Assembly: GCF_003048575.1 (NCBI RefSeq)
Contig: NZ_PIRZ01000002.1
Span: 248,001 to 312,000 of the forward strand
Direction of reading: 5' to 3'
Origin: Campylobacter concisus
Lineage (GTDB): Bacteria > Campylobacterota > Campylobacteria > Campylobacterales > Campylobacteraceae
DNA: 64,000 nt
The notes under the pieces were generated by a model. It made no database searches. It was not told the origin of the DNA and saw only the letters and a list, made by a program, of their open reading frames with translations. Below, piece by piece: positions 33,961-43,426 of the stretch (position 1 is the stretch's first letter; each line of letters opens with the position of its first letter). The translations under genes and the position numbers were made by a program.

Positions 33961-35499
33961 TTGCTTCGAGATAACTTATTGGCATTTGTTATTTTTGCAA
34001 TTTGTAGCGTTGGATTTTTCGTTTGGGGCTATCAGTACATCCCGACAAATAACTACTTTTTATTCTTGATCGCTGGCATGTTTGGTCTTTTTATGGCCTT
34101 TAATATCGGTGGAAATGACGTTGCAAATAGCTTTGGCACAAGCGTTGGCGCTAAGACTCTTACGCTTAAGCAAGCTCTCATCATCGCAGCCATTTTTGAG
34201 CTTAGCGGTGCGATATTTGCAGGATCTGAGGTTACTAATACCATTAGAAACGAGATCGTGAAATTTCCAAGCGATCTAAATCCGATGAAATTTGTCATCA
34301 TCATGATCTCAGCCCTTCTTAGCTCTGGGCTTTGGCTCTTTTACGCGTCTAAAAAAGGTCTACCAGTCTCGACCACTCACTCGATCGTTGGCGGCATCGT
34401 TGGCGCAGGACTTGCTATGGGGGTTATGATAAAAGATCCTGAGCCACTTAACATGGTCTCTTGGGGCGAGATCGGTAGGATCGCCGTTAGTTGGGTCATC
34501 TCACCACTGCTTGGCGGCGTGATGTCTTACATTATATTTGGCTACGTAAAAAGTAAGATTATTGAGCCAACACATGAACTTAAAATGAATCTAAAAGCTC
34601 TAAAAGCTGAGCGAAAAGCTTATAAAGAAAGCTTTATAAAGGCACTAAAAACGAAGCCGGCTGAGGAGCAAATAGCTACTCTTTCAAAGATCGCAGTTAT
34701 CGATGAGGACGAGATCGAAACCACTGAATACAGCGAGTACCGTTCAAAAATTCGCATTATGAAAGATGGTGAAAAAGAGATAGACACTTTTAAAGCAATG
34801 AAAAAACATATCCCAATCATCGCTGGATTTGCCGCAATGGTGATCTCATCGATGATGCTTTTTAAAGGGCTTGGGCATATAAATTTAGCCTTTAGCATCA
34901 TCCAAACTATCTGGATTATCTTTGTTATCGGAGCTCTAGCATATCTTGCAAGCCTTGCTATCATAAACGTCATGAGCAAAAACGATAGCGAAAAGAGCAT
35001 CAATAGAATTTTTTCATGGTTTCAAATTTTTACAGCTTCATCTTTTGCATTTTCACACGGCGCAAACGACATCGCAAATGCAGTTGGACCATTTGCAGCT
35101 GTACTTGACGTGCTAAAAACTGGCTCTATAAACGAAAGCTCACCGATACCTAGCATCGCAATGGTAACCTTTGGTATCTCACTTGTCGTTGGACTTTGGT
35201 TTTTAGGTAAAGAGGTTATCACAACCATTGGCTCAAAACTAGCTGAAATTTTGCCTACAACTGGCTTTAGCGCGGAGCTTGCCTCAAGTATCGTCATACT
35301 TCTAGCCACAAAGCTTGGCATACCAGTTAGCTCAACTCATATCCTAATAGGCGCAGTTTTAGGCATCGGTATCGTAAATAAAAATGCAAACTGGAAAATG
35401 GTAAGACCAATCATTCTTGCTTGGCTCATCACGCTTCCAGCAGCTGCTATCTCATCAGCTATATTTTATTTTGCCCTTGCTAAATTTTTAGGCGTTTAG
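33961..35499 (+). CDS. pit: Low-affinity inorganic phosphate transporter, Pit family
   Basis: This 512-residue inner-membrane permease imports phosphate, usually as a metal-phosphate complex with protons. It shows the duplicated PHO4 signature: NIGGNDVANSFGTSVGAKTL near residue 50 and SHGANDIANAVGPFAAV near residue 365. The paired PVSTTHSIVGG and PVSSTHILIGA blocks follow them. About 11 membrane spans flank a charged cytoplasmic loop (residues about 200-280). Translation starts at TTG 33961, chosen for the AAGGGGG five bases upstream; no ATG at this end keeps the first helix whole. Confidence 0.93.
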   Translation: MLRDNLLAFVIFAICSVGFFVWGYQYIPTNNYFLFLIAGMFGLFMAFNIGGNDVANSFGTSVGAKTLTLKQALIIAAIFELSGAIFAGSEVTNTIRNEIVKFPSDLNPMKFVIIMISALLSSGLWLFYASKKGLPVSTTHSIVGGIVGAGLAMGVMIKDPEPLNMVSWGEIGRIAVSWVISPLLGGVMSYIIFGYVKSKIIEPTHELKMNLKALKAERKAYKESFIKALKTKPAEEQIATLSKIAVIDEDEIETTEYSEYRSKIRIMKDGEKEIDTFKAMKKHIPIIAGFAAMVISSMMLFKGLGHINLAFSIIQTIWIIFVIGALAYLASLAIINVMSKNDSEKSINRIFSWFQIFTASSFAFSHGANDIANAVGPFAAVLDVLKTGSINESSPIPSIAMVTFGISLVVGLWFLGKEVITTIGSKLAEILPTTGFSAELASSIVILLATKLGIPVSSTHILIGAVLGIGIVNKNANWKMVRPIILAWLITLPAAAISSAIFYFALAKFLGV

Positions 35500-35565
35500 T
35501 CATATTTTTAAGTAGCAAAAACCGCCCTATTTTTTAGATATTTTTTGTATAAATTTTATATGAGA

Positions 35566-35594
35566 GCTTGGCAAGTTGATCCAACCTGCCAAGC
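35566..35594 (-). terminator. Probable clpB terminator
   Basis: GCTTGGCA and TGCCAAGC form an 8-bp stem (35566-35573 and 35587-35594), extended inward by GTT/AAC after one mismatch. It lies 10 bases after the clpB stop. A short T-rich region follows on the minus strand, but not at once. Confidence 0.6.
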
Positions 35595-35604
35595 AAATTT
35601 GAAG

Positions 35605-38178
35605 TTATTTTTTCTTAATGATGATCTTCTCGCCATCGCTATCAATGGTGATCTCATCGCCAGTTTCAAGCTCATCTTTTAATATCATGTCAGCTATCTT
35701 GTCTTCAACTAGCTCATAAAGCGCCCTTCTTAGTGGTCTTGCACCATAAACTATGTCAAATCCGGCTTTTGCAATAAATTTCTTGGCTTCCTCACTCAAA
35801 ACCGCTTTGATACCACGGTTATGAAGGGTTTTTTCAAGCTCTTTAAACATGATTTCAACGATAGAGATTAGGCCCTCTTCATTTAAAGGATTAAAGATGA
35901 TGGTATCATCAAGACGGTTTAAAAACTCTGGTTTAAAGTAGTTCTTAAGCTCATTTTTAACAGCAACGTCACGCTCTTCACCCTTTAGCTCCATTATGAA
36001 ACTTGAAGCGATGTTTGAAGTTAAAATGATGATCGTGTTTTTAAAATCAACCGTTACACCCTTATTATCAGTCGCACGTCCATCATCAAGTATGCCAAGA
36101 AGTATGTTAAATACGTCCTTGTGAGCCTTTTCAACCTCGTCAAAAAGTATGACTGAGTATGGTCTTCTGCGAACTGCCTCTGTTAGCTGACCACCCTCAT
36201 CGTAGCCCACATATCCTGGAGGCGCACCAAGAAGCCTGCTCACGCTGTGTTTTTCCATATACTCGCTCATATCAAAGCGGATAAGTGCCTTCTCATCGTC
36301 AAATAAAAACTTAGCCAAAGCCTTAGCAGACTGAGTTTTGCCAACGCCTGTTGGTCCAAGAAATAAAAACGAACCAATCGGCCTTTGACCCTCATTTAGC
36401 CCTGCTTTGTTTCTCTTAACAGCACGTGCAAGTGCGTGTAGTGCGTCATCTTGACCGACAACACTCTCTCTTAGATGCTCTTCGATGCGCAGATATTTCT
36501 CTTTTTCGCTTGTTAGCATTTTCTTAACTGAAATTCCAGTCCATTTGCTCAAAATTTCAGCTACAAGCTCTTCATCGACTTGATTTTTAAGAAGCACGCC
36601 CTCTTTTTTCATGCTCTCCCATTTTTCTTCAAGCTCGTGTTTGTGCTTTTTAGCGTCAGCTATCTTGCCGTATTCTATCTCGGCAGCCTTTTGAAGATCG
36701 CCATTTCTTTTTGCTATCTCAGCTTGTGATTTTAAGCTATCGATCTCTTTTGTAGCTTTTGAAATTCCGCCAAAAACAGCTTTTTCGTTTTCAAATTTAG
36801 TATCAAGTGCTAGCTTTTTCTCATTTAGGTCAGCTATCTCTTTTTCGATCTCGCTAAGTCTTTCTTTATTTTTCTCCGCATCCTCCATCTTTAGAGCTTC
36901 TTTTTCTACTTGAAGCGTTACGATCTCACGTTTTATCTTTGAAAGCTCGTATGGCTCGCTTTCTATTTGCATTTTTAGCTCAGCTGCGGCTTCATCAATA
37001 AGGTCGATCGCTTTATCTGGCAAGAAGCGGTTTGCTATGTAACGATCACTAAGCCTTGCTGCAGCAACTAGCGCACTATCTGTTATCGTGATGCCATGAT
37101 GAACTTCAAGACGCTCTTTTATACCACGTAAAATTTGCAAAGCCTCATTTACGCTTGGCTCTTTGACGTCTATTGGTTGGAAGCGTCTTTGAAGTGCTGC
37201 ATCTTTTTCAAAGTATTTTCTATACTCTTTTAGTGTTGTCGCACCAACAGCGTGTAGCTCACCACGTGCAAGGGCTGGTTTTAGAATATTTGCAGCATCC
37301 ATTCCGCCCTCGCTCGCACCTGCTCCAACTATTGTATGAATTTCATCTATAAAAAGTATGATATTGCCAGCCTTTTTAACCTCGTCTATGATAGCTTTTA
37401 ATCTATCTTCAAACTCACCTCTATACTTTGCTCCAGCTACAACTGCGCTCATATCAAGCGCAATGACACGCTTGTTTGCAAGGCTTGTTGGCACGTCACG
37501 AGCCACTATCTTTTGAGCTAGACCCTCAACGATGGCTGTTTTACCAACGCCTGGCTCACCAAGTAAGATAGGGTTGTTTTTGCTCTTTCTTATTAAAATT
37601 TGCATCATTCTAGTGATCTCTTCATCACGACCGATAACTGGGTCAAGCTCTTTATTTAGTGCTTTTTGCGTGAGATCTATGCCAAATTTTTCTAGACTAT
37701 CAAGCGTATCATCGCCAGTTTGGCTATCTATTTTTTTGCCGCCTCTTATGCTCTCAAGATTCTTTTTAACCTCTAAAATATCGCAAAATTTACTCAAAAT
37801 TTGCTTGATCTCACTAAGCTCAAGAGATGAGATGATCCATGTATCAACAGCTATGTAGCTATCGCCCATGCTTACCATCAAAGCTTTTGCGTTTTCAAGC
37901 GAATTTATAAGCTCTCTTGAAACTGAAACGTTATCTTTTGTAACGTTTGAGCTACTTGGAAGTGAAGAAATTTTACTTTTTACTTCAAGCTCGACAGCAT
38001 CTTTACTTACATTCATTTTATTAAATACTTGATTTAAGATAGAGTTACTATCTGCAATTAAAGCCCAAAAAATATGGAGTGGTACAACTTGTGGATTTTT
38101 AGAAAATATCGCTAAGCTAATACCTTTTTCAAGAGTTTCTTGCATCTGAGCTGTTAAATTTTCTGTTATGTCAGCCAT
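35605..38178 (-). CDS. clpB: Disaggregase chaperone ClpB
   Basis: ClpB is the hexameric AAA+ disaggregase that rescues aggregated proteins with DnaK. The 857-residue protein has an N-terminal Clp repeat domain (1-145), NBD1 with Walker [10 protein letters not shown], a long middle coiled coil (about 400-520) that DnaK contacts, NBD2 with Walker [10 protein letters not shown], and a C-terminal hexamerisation domain. Substrate pore loops KYRGEFEDR and GYVGYDEGG are present. The upstream region has a consensus sigma-70 promoter overlapped by an HspR-like inverted repeat, so heat-shock repression is likely. Confidence 0.97.
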   Translation of the reverse strand: MADITENLTAQMQETLEKGISLAIFSKNPQVVPLHIFWALIADSNSILNQVFNKMNVSKDAVELEVKSKISSLPSSSNVTKDNVSVSRELINSLENAKALMVSMGDSYIAVDTWIISSLELSEIKQILSKFCDILEVKKNLESIRGGKKIDSQTGDDTLDSLEKFGIDLTQKALNKELDPVIGRDEEITRMMQILIRKSKNNPILLGEPGVGKTAIVEGLAQKIVARDVPTSLANKRVIALDMSAVVAGAKYRGEFEDRLKAIIDEVKKAGNIILFIDEIHTIVGAGASEGGMDAANILKPALARGELHAVGATTLKEYRKYFEKDAALQRRFQPIDVKEPSVNEALQILRGIKERLEVHHGITITDSALVAAARLSDRYIANRFLPDKAIDLIDEAAAELKMQIESEPYELSKIKREIVTLQVEKEALKMEDAEKNKERLSEIEKEIADLNEKKLALDTKFENEKAVFGGISKATKEIDSLKSQAEIAKRNGDLQKAAEIEYGKIADAKKHKHELEEKWESMKKEGVLLKNQVDEELVAEILSKWTGISVKKMLTSEKEKYLRIEEHLRESVVGQDDALHALARAVKRNKAGLNEGQRPIGSFLFLGPTGVGKTQSAKALAKFLFDDEKALIRFDMSEYMEKHSVSRLLGAPPGYVGYDEGGQLTEAVRRRPYSVILFDEVEKAHKDVFNILLGILDDGRATDNKGVTVDFKNTIIILTSNIASSFIMELKGEERDVAVKNELKNYFKPEFLNRLDDTIIFNPLNEEGLISIVEIMFKELEKTLHNRGIKAVLSEEAKKFIAKAGFDIVYGARPLRRALYELVEDKIADMILKDELETGDEITIDSDGEKIIIKKK

Positions 38179-38210
38179 TAAATCTCCTTGGATTATTTTA
38201 TATGGTCGCC

Positions 38211-38240
38211 ATTATATAACTTTAGTCTTATATTGTCAAG
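38211..38240 (-). promoter_or_regulatory. clpB promoter with overlapping HspR-like operator
   Basis: On the minus strand TTGACA (38239-38234), a 17-base spacer and TATAAT (38216-38211) form a perfect consensus sigma-70 promoter, rare in Campylobacter, which usually lacks a -35. Overlapping it is CTTGACA-N7-ACTAAAG (38240-38220), resembling the HAIR operator CTTGAGT-N7-ACTCAAG of HspR with identical spacing. ClpB is an HspR target in C. jejuni. Confidence 0.7.
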
Positions 38241-38397
38241 TATTTTTATAATGCTTGTCACTCTTTTTATTTAATTGCTAAAATTTGCTGTTATAAATTT
38301 GTATCAAAAACTATCTAAAAGCAAAAATATAAGCTTAAATTTATACTTTTTTTAGCCAAAAGCTAATAGAATTGAGCCAAAAATTATAGGAGAAATT

Positions 38398-39702
38398 TTG
38401 AATAAATTTAGTAGATTTTTTGCACTAAAAATTACAGGTGCTTTGCTTATCTCAAGCGTAGCAGTGAATGCACTTTTTGCAAAGAGTGAAGACGAAGCAA
38501 GTGCGAAGCTTGAAGCACTTTCAAAGCTTACAAAAACAATTTCAACTGTTGAAAAATACTATGTTGATGACATTAAATTTAAAGAGATCATTGATAAAGC
38601 CATAGCAGGGTTAATGCAAAATTTAGATGCCCACTCAAGTTTTTTAAATGAAAAAGCTTACAAAGATATGCAGGTGCAAACAAGTGGAGAATTTGGTGGC
38701 CTTGGCATAACAGTTGGCATAAAAGATAGCGCACTAACCGTTATTTCACCGATAGAAGATACCCCAGCTGATAAAGCAGGTATAAAATCAGGCGACATTA
38801 TTTTAAGAATAGATGGCAACTCAACTATCGGCACAACAATAGATGAAGCTGTAAATAAAATGCGCGGCAAGCCAAAAACTCCAATAACTATCACAATTTT
38901 ACGAAAAGGTGAGCAAAAACCATTTGATGTAAAGATTATAAGAGATCTTATAAAGGTTGAGTCTGTCTATGCAAAAATGATAGAAAATGACAACATTCTT
39001 TACGTACGTGTTACAAATTTTGATAAAAATGTTGTTACAAAGGTAAAAGATGCGATCAAAGAATATCCAAAAGCAAGTGGCATCATACTTGATCTTAGAA
39101 ACAATCCTGGCGGACTTTTAAATCAAGCTGTCGATCTAGTTGATCTTTTTGTAGATAACGGCGTCATAGTCTCTCAAAAAGGTCGTGACGCATCTGAAAA
39201 TGTAGAGTATAAAGCAAGTGCTAGTAAAACTCTTTCAAAACTACCACTTGTTGCACTAGTAAATGGCGGAAGTGCTAGTGCTAGCGAGATCGTAAGTGGC
39301 TCACTTCAAGATCATAAACGTGCTGTAATAATCGGTGAAAATACCTTTGGAAAAGGAAGCGTTCAAGTAATCCTACCAATAGACGACACCGAAGCACTAA
39401 GACTAACTATCGCAAGATACTACTTGCCAAGTGGCAGAACTATCCAAGCAGTTGGCGTAACACCTGATGTAGTCGTGCATCCTGGTAAAGTGCCACAAAG
39501 CGACGATAGTGCGTTTAGCATCAAAGAAAGTGAGCTAAAAGCGCACCTAAAAAGCGAGCTAAACAAGATAAATCCTACAAGCGAGGGCAATAAAACTGAA
39601 GCAAAAGATGATAAAAAGATAATTACGCAAAAAAAAGTTGATGAAGATATTCAATTAAAAACGGCAATTGACACGATCAAAATTTTAAAAATAAAACAAT
39701 AA
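38398..39702 (+). CDS. ctpA: Carboxyl-terminal processing protease CtpA (S41)
   Basis: This 434-residue periplasmic S41A protease trims or degrades envelope proteins from their C-termini. The N-terminal signal/anchor is at residues 10-28. A PDZ domain (about 85-170) carries GGLGITVGIKDSALTVISP. The catalytic dyad is Ser294 in GSASASE and Lys319 in FGKGSVQ. The start is TTG 38398, with AGGAGA four bases upstream. It is followed 17 bases later by purC. The order clpB, ctpA, purC, purS, purQ, SH3 protein, plsC matches C. jejuni, apart from one small gene I recall there. Confidence 0.93.
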   Translation: MNKFSRFFALKITGALLISSVAVNALFAKSEDEASAKLEALSKLTKTISTVEKYYVDDIKFKEIIDKAIAGLMQNLDAHSSFLNEKAYKDMQVQTSGEFGGLGITVGIKDSALTVISPIEDTPADKAGIKSGDIILRIDGNSTIGTTIDEAVNKMRGKPKTPITITILRKGEQKPFDVKIIRDLIKVESVYAKMIENDNILYVRVTNFDKNVVTKVKDAIKEYPKASGIILDLRNNPGGLLNQAVDLVDLFVDNGVIVSQKGRDASENVEYKASASKTLSKLPLVALVNGGSASASEIVSGSLQDHKRAVIIGENTFGKGSVQVILPIDDTEALRLTIARYYLPSGRTIQAVGVTPDVVVHPGKVPQSDDSAFSIKESELKAHLKSELNKINPTSEGNKTEAKDDKKIITQKKVDEDIQLKTAIDTIKILKIKQ

Positions 39703-39719
39703 ATTAGAAGGAGATCTCC

Positions 39720-40430
39720 ATGCAAAAAAGAGAACTTATTTACGAGGGAAAAGGTAAAAAAATGTATGCCACAGATGATGCAAATTTGCTTGTGGCTGAA
39801 TTTAAAGACGATCTAACAGCATTTGATGCTCAAAAAAGAGGCAACGAAGCTGGTAAAGGCGCATTAAATAATAAAATTTCAACACAGCTTTTTAAGCTTT
39901 TGGAGAGTAAAGGCATCGTGACTGACCTAGTTGAGACTATCAGCGACACTGAGCAAGTAGTCAAAAAATGTGAAATCATACCTCTTGAAGTCGTTGTTAG
40001 AAATATTGCAACTGGTTCACTAAGCAAAAGACTTGGCATAAAAGAAGGCACAGTTTTACCTTTTACGCTTGTTGAGTTTTACTATAAAAACGACGATTTG
40101 CACGATCCATTAGTAACAGATGAGCACTGTATTATCATGGGATTAGTAAAGAGTGAAAAAGATCTTCAAACTCTAAGACATACAGCAAGAGAGATTAACT
40201 CTATATTATTTAAATTTTTTGCCGAAAGAGATCTAAAGCTAGTCGATTTTAAAATAGAATTTGGTATCGACAAAGACGGCAATATCATTTTAGCTGATGA
40301 AATAAGCCCTGATAGTTGTAGATTCTGGGATGCTAAAACTAATGAAAAACTTGACAAAGATAGATTTAGACAAGACCTTGGTAGCGTAAAAGTCGCTTAT
40401 GAAGAAGTTTTAAAAAGAATTTTATCGTAA
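39720..40430 (+). CDS. purC: SAICAR synthetase PurC
   Basis: PurC joins CAIR and aspartate with ATP to form SAICAR in de novo purine synthesis. The 236-residue protein has the N-terminal [13 protein letters not shown] nucleotide loop, the [15 protein letters not shown] block, DPLVTDEHC, and the [14 protein letters not shown] signature. AGGAG lies seven bases before the ATG. It begins a purC-purS-purQ cluster, with 8 bases to purS. Confidence 0.97.
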   Translation: MQKRELIYEGKGKKMYATDDANLLVAEFKDDLTAFDAQKRGNEAGKGALNNKISTQLFKLLESKGIVTDLVETISDTEQVVKKCEIIPLEVVVRNIATGSLSKRLGIKEGTVLPFTLVEFYYKNDDLHDPLVTDEHCIIMGLVKSEKDLQTLRHTAREINSILFKFFAERDLKLVDFKIEFGIDKDGNIILADEISPDSCRFWDAKTNEKLDKDRFRQDLGSVKVAYEEVLKRILS

Positions 40431-40438
40431 GGACGAAG

Positions 40439-40675
40439 ATGAAAGCTGTTGTAAATATAGCATTAAGAAGTGGGGTCCTTGACCCTGCTGGTAAAGCAGT
40501 GGAGCATGCTCTAAATTCTCTCGGATTTAGTGGTGTGTCAAATGTCAGAATAGGCAAACAAATCGTTTTAGACATAGACGAGAGCGATAAAAACAAAGCA
40601 AAAGAGCAGCTAAGAGTTATGTGTGAAGAGCTTCTGGCTAACACTGTCATCGAAGACTACGAGATCGTGCTATGA
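40439..40675 (+). CDS. purS: Phosphoribosylformylglycinamidine synthase subunit PurS
   Basis: PurS is the small bridging subunit of the three-part FGAM synthase (PurSLQ), which channels ammonia from PurQ to PurL. The 78-residue protein shows the DPAGKAVEHALNSLGF and VRIGKQIVLDI signatures. Its last codons overlap purQ by 4 bases, giving coupled, probably equimolar translation. purL is not in this window. Confidence 0.95.
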   Translation: MKAVVNIALRSGVLDPAGKAVEHALNSLGFSGVSNVRIGKQIVLDIDESDKNKAKEQLRVMCEELLANTVIEDYEIVL

Positions 40676-41337
40676 AAGTAGCGATAATACTTTTTCCTGG
40701 CACAAACTGCGAAGAAGACACAGCTCACGCATTTAAATTACTTGGATGCCAAACACAAATAATCTGGCACAAAGAAGATAAAATAGAAGCTGATTTGGTC
40801 GTACTTCCAGGTGGTTTTAGCTATGGAGATTATCTAAGAACAGCTGCGATAGCTAAATTTAGCCCAGCTATGCAAGCTGTAAAAGAGCATGCAAAAAAAG
40901 GCGGCTATATCTTAGGAATTTGCAATGGTTTTCAGATGCTGCTTGAGCTTGGACTCTTAAAGGGTGCGATGAGAAGAAATGAAAATTTAAATTTTGTTTC
41001 AAAATATCACCACCTAAAGGTAATCTCAAATAACAATAAATTCTTAGCAAATTTAGCCAAAAATGAAGTGGTTAATATCCCTATTGCTCATGGCGAGGGC
41101 AACTATTATACTGACGAAACCACTCTAAAAGGCCTTTACGACAACGATCAAGTGTTACTAAAATACTGTGATGCTAAAGGCAACGAAATAAATCCTAATG
41201 GTTCAGTCGACAATATAGCTGGAATCTGCGATGAAAGTAAAAGAATATTTGGCCTTATGCCCCATCCCGAGCGTGCTTGTGAGAAAATTTTAGGTACAGA
41301 TGATGGTATGAAGATGCTAAAAGGTCTAGTTTGGTAA
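40672..41337 (+). CDS. purQ: Phosphoribosylformylglycinamidine synthase glutaminase subunit PurQ
   Basis: PurQ hydrolyses glutamine to feed ammonia to PurL. The 221-residue class I amidotransferase has the nucleophile elbow GICNGFQML (Cys near residue 84) and the His/Glu pair in the LMPHPERACE motif near the C-terminus. The PGGFSYGDYLR oxyanion block is present. The start overlaps purS and the end overlaps the next gene. Confidence 0.97.
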   Translation: MKVAIILFPGTNCEEDTAHAFKLLGCQTQIIWHKEDKIEADLVVLPGGFSYGDYLRTAAIAKFSPAMQAVKEHAKKGGYILGICNGFQMLLELGLLKGAMRRNENLNFVSKYHHLKVISNNNKFLANLAKNEVVNIPIAHGEGNYYTDETTLKGLYDNDQVLLKYCDAKGNEINPNGSVDNIAGICDESKRIFGLMPHPERACEKILGTDDGMKMLKGLVW

Positions 41338-42626
41338 AACATTTTCTTTTTATCTCCCTACTCGTACTAAATTTATTTGCTGTAAATACCGACGAGGTAA
41401 GCGTTTTTGACATGATGGATGAAGCTAGGGAGGATAAATTTGTAAATAGCCCTACTTCAAATCCAAAAACTCAAAAACCGCCAAAAGAACAAGATTTTTC
41501 AAGAAAATTTGTATCACCACAGCCAGAGCGTATCACTCCAGAGCAGATGCGAAACATCGTGCCAACAAACGAGCCAGATATTAGCGTCCCAGACAATCAA
41601 GTATATGACAAGATCAAAGTAAAAGAGCTTCTTTTAAAAGCCACAAATATACCAAAAAATGTTGTTATAGGAGAAATTTTTAGTGTTGAGATAGTGGCTG
41701 ATACACAAAATGACTTTGAGTTTGAGTTTGAGACACAGCTTGATGAAACAAATATCAAATGGCTAAATAAGAAAAATTTTCAATGGGTAAAAAGCGAAGA
41801 CAACAAATATGTAGGTACTTTTTATCTTGAGGCAACAAGCATTGATGCAAAGACTTTAAAAGTTAACTTGGATCTAAAAAGAAATGGCGAAAACTATCAA
41901 AACTCAAGTATAAATATCTTCTTGCCAAAGCTAAAAGAGCTTAGAAGCGATGAGAATTACAACCATATCGTGGCTGATAATCTTGAGGTAAAGAAATTTA
42001 AAACGACTAAATTTGATGATATAAACAATATCATGGTTGTAGAAATTTATGGTAACAACGTAGATCTAAGTGCTTTTAATATAGAAAATAAGACAATCTT
42101 AAAGCAAGGCGTAGATACGATAAATGGCGACTTTAACTCACAAAGTGCATATTATTTTGCAGTATTTAAGCCAAATAAAAAATCGCTTGACTTTAATTAT
42201 TACAACCTAAAAAAGGCTAAATTTGAAAGCTTTTCTTTGCCAGTGAGTGTCGAAGATGACGATGTCAGCACACAAATCGGACTAAACCCAAAACAAAGCG
42301 AGTTTAGCACCTATAAAGATATCACGATATACTCTTGTGTCGTAATTTTTATATTATTAGCTATTTGGCGCAGAAGGCTTAGCTACTTTTTTGTGGCAGC
42401 TGTTTTTATTGCACTTGGAATTTATACCTACAACCCTTTTGGTAAGGCTATTCTAAAACCAGATATTAGCGTTTCGATCTTACCTACAAAAAACTCAACC
42501 ATCTTTTACACATCTCGTAAAAATGAAAATGTAGAAATTTTAGACACAAAAGGCGACTACTCAAAAATTTTATTTGCTGATGGTAAAATCGGTTGGGTAA
42601 AAAAGGATGATCTTGTCAAAAATTAG
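41331..42626 (+). CDS. Envelope protein with C-terminal SH3-like domain, function unknown
   Basis: This 431-residue exported protein starts at TTG 41331 inside the end of purQ and has a signal peptide (residues 1-17, ending LNLFA). A disordered, Pro/Gln-rich stretch (30-85) is followed by a beta-rich extracytoplasmic domain with BatD-like alternation. Two membrane segments come next at about 335-370 (ITIYSCVVIFILLAIW and FFVAAVFIALGIYTY), then an SH3b-type domain (about 380-431) with KNENVEILDTKGDYSKI and GWVKKDDL. Such SH3 domains often bind peptidoglycan. A similar gene sits between purQ and plsC in C. jejuni. The function is unknown. Confidence 0.75.
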   Translation: MVKHFLFISLLVLNLFAVNTDEVSVFDMMDEAREDKFVNSPTSNPKTQKPPKEQDFSRKFVSPQPERITPEQMRNIVPTNEPDISVPDNQVYDKIKVKELLLKATNIPKNVVIGEIFSVEIVADTQNDFEFEFETQLDETNIKWLNKKNFQWVKSEDNKYVGTFYLEATSIDAKTLKVNLDLKRNGENYQNSSINIFLPKLKELRSDENYNHIVADNLEVKKFKTTKFDDINNIMVVEIYGNNVDLSAFNIENKTILKQGVDTINGDFNSQSAYYFAVFKPNKKSLDFNYYNLKKAKFESFSLPVSVEDDDVSTQIGLNPKQSEFSTYKDITIYSCVVIFILLAIWRRRLSYFFVAAVFIALGIYTYNPFGKAILKPDISVSILPTKNSTIFYTSRKNENVEILDTKGDYSKILFADGKIGWVKKDDLVKN

Positions 42627-43281
42627 AGCTTTATTTTTTGCTATTGAGTTTGTTATCAGTGTTGTTCTAGTCGTCTTTTTTATGTGGCTATTTAATGATA
42701 AAAATAGAGCCATAAGAAAATTTTGGGGAAGATCGCAAAGGTTTTTTGGTGGATATAAACTTGAAGTGATAGGTAATTTTAGTGATGAAGCAAATATCTT
42801 GCTCATAAACCACCAAAGTATGCTTGATATCATAGTCATAGAAGAGCTACACCCAGAAAATGTCTGCTGGATCGCAAAGGCACAGATCGGTAAAATTCCT
42901 ATAATTGGTAAAATTTTGAGCCTGCCAAAGATGATAGCAGTTGAGCGTGAAAATAAGCACTCTTTAATAAAACTTTTAAAAGAGGCTAAAGATAGAGTTG
43001 AAAATGGTCGTGTTTTAGCTATTTTTCCAGAAGGAACAAGATCACAAACTAACAAGCTTTTACCATTTAAAGGTGGAGCTAAAATGCTTGTAGAAAAGCT
43101 AAATTTAAAGGTTCAGCCTATCGTAATCATTGGAAGTGACGCTTTGAAAGTAAAAGAATTTAGCTTTAAAAAAGCAGATATCAAGCTCTTTTGTCTTGAT
43201 TTAGTCGATACTTCAAAAGACAACTGGCTAGAGGCAACTAGAGAGAATATGCAAAAAGTCCTAGACGAAAATAGAAAATAA
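42607..43281 (+). CDS. plsC: 1-acyl-sn-glycerol-3-phosphate acyltransferase PlsC
   Basis: PlsC acylates lysophosphatidic acid at position 2 to form phosphatidic acid, the phospholipid precursor. The 224-residue protein has an N-terminal membrane helix (residues 9-28), the catalytic NHQSMLD (HX4D) motif and the FPEGTRS substrate-binding motif. The start overlaps the preceding gene by 20 bases, so it is the last gene of the purine-envelope operon. A hairpin follows 4 bases after the stop. Confidence 0.95.
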   Translation: MILSKIRALFFAIEFVISVVLVVFFMWLFNDKNRAIRKFWGRSQRFFGGYKLEVIGNFSDEANILLINHQSMLDIIVIEELHPENVCWIAKAQIGKIPIIGKILSLPKMIAVERENKHSLIKLLKEAKDRVENGRVLAIFPEGTRSQTNKLLPFKGGAKMLVEKLNLKVQPIVIIGSDALKVKEFSFKKADIKLFCLDLVDTSKDNWLEATRENMQKVLDENRK

Positions 43282-43285
43282 ATTT

Positions 43286-43307
43286 GGCTTTGCAAATTTA
43301 CAAAGCC
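43286..43307 (+). terminator. Hairpin after plsC
   Basis: GGCTTTG-CAAATTTA-CAAAGCC is a perfect 7-bp stem, 4 bases after the plsC stop. The following CCCTGCTTC is a poor T-tract, so termination may be partial. Confidence 0.5.
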
Positions 43308-43373
43308 CCCTGCTTCTATATCATTATCTATAAAAATTTGATTTTATATACTAGAAATTTTTATCAATAAATT

Positions 43374-43400
43374 TAAAAAGGTCTAGCTCCCGCTAGACCT
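43374..43400 (-). terminator. Rho-independent terminator of the chemoreceptor gene
   Basis: On the minus strand AGGTCTAGC-GGGA-GCTAGACCT is a perfect 9-bp stem with a tetraloop, followed at once by TTTTTAAATTT. This is the clearest intrinsic terminator in the window. Confidence 0.85.
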
Positions 43401-43426
43401 AAAAATATTAGCTTGTAGATAAGTTC

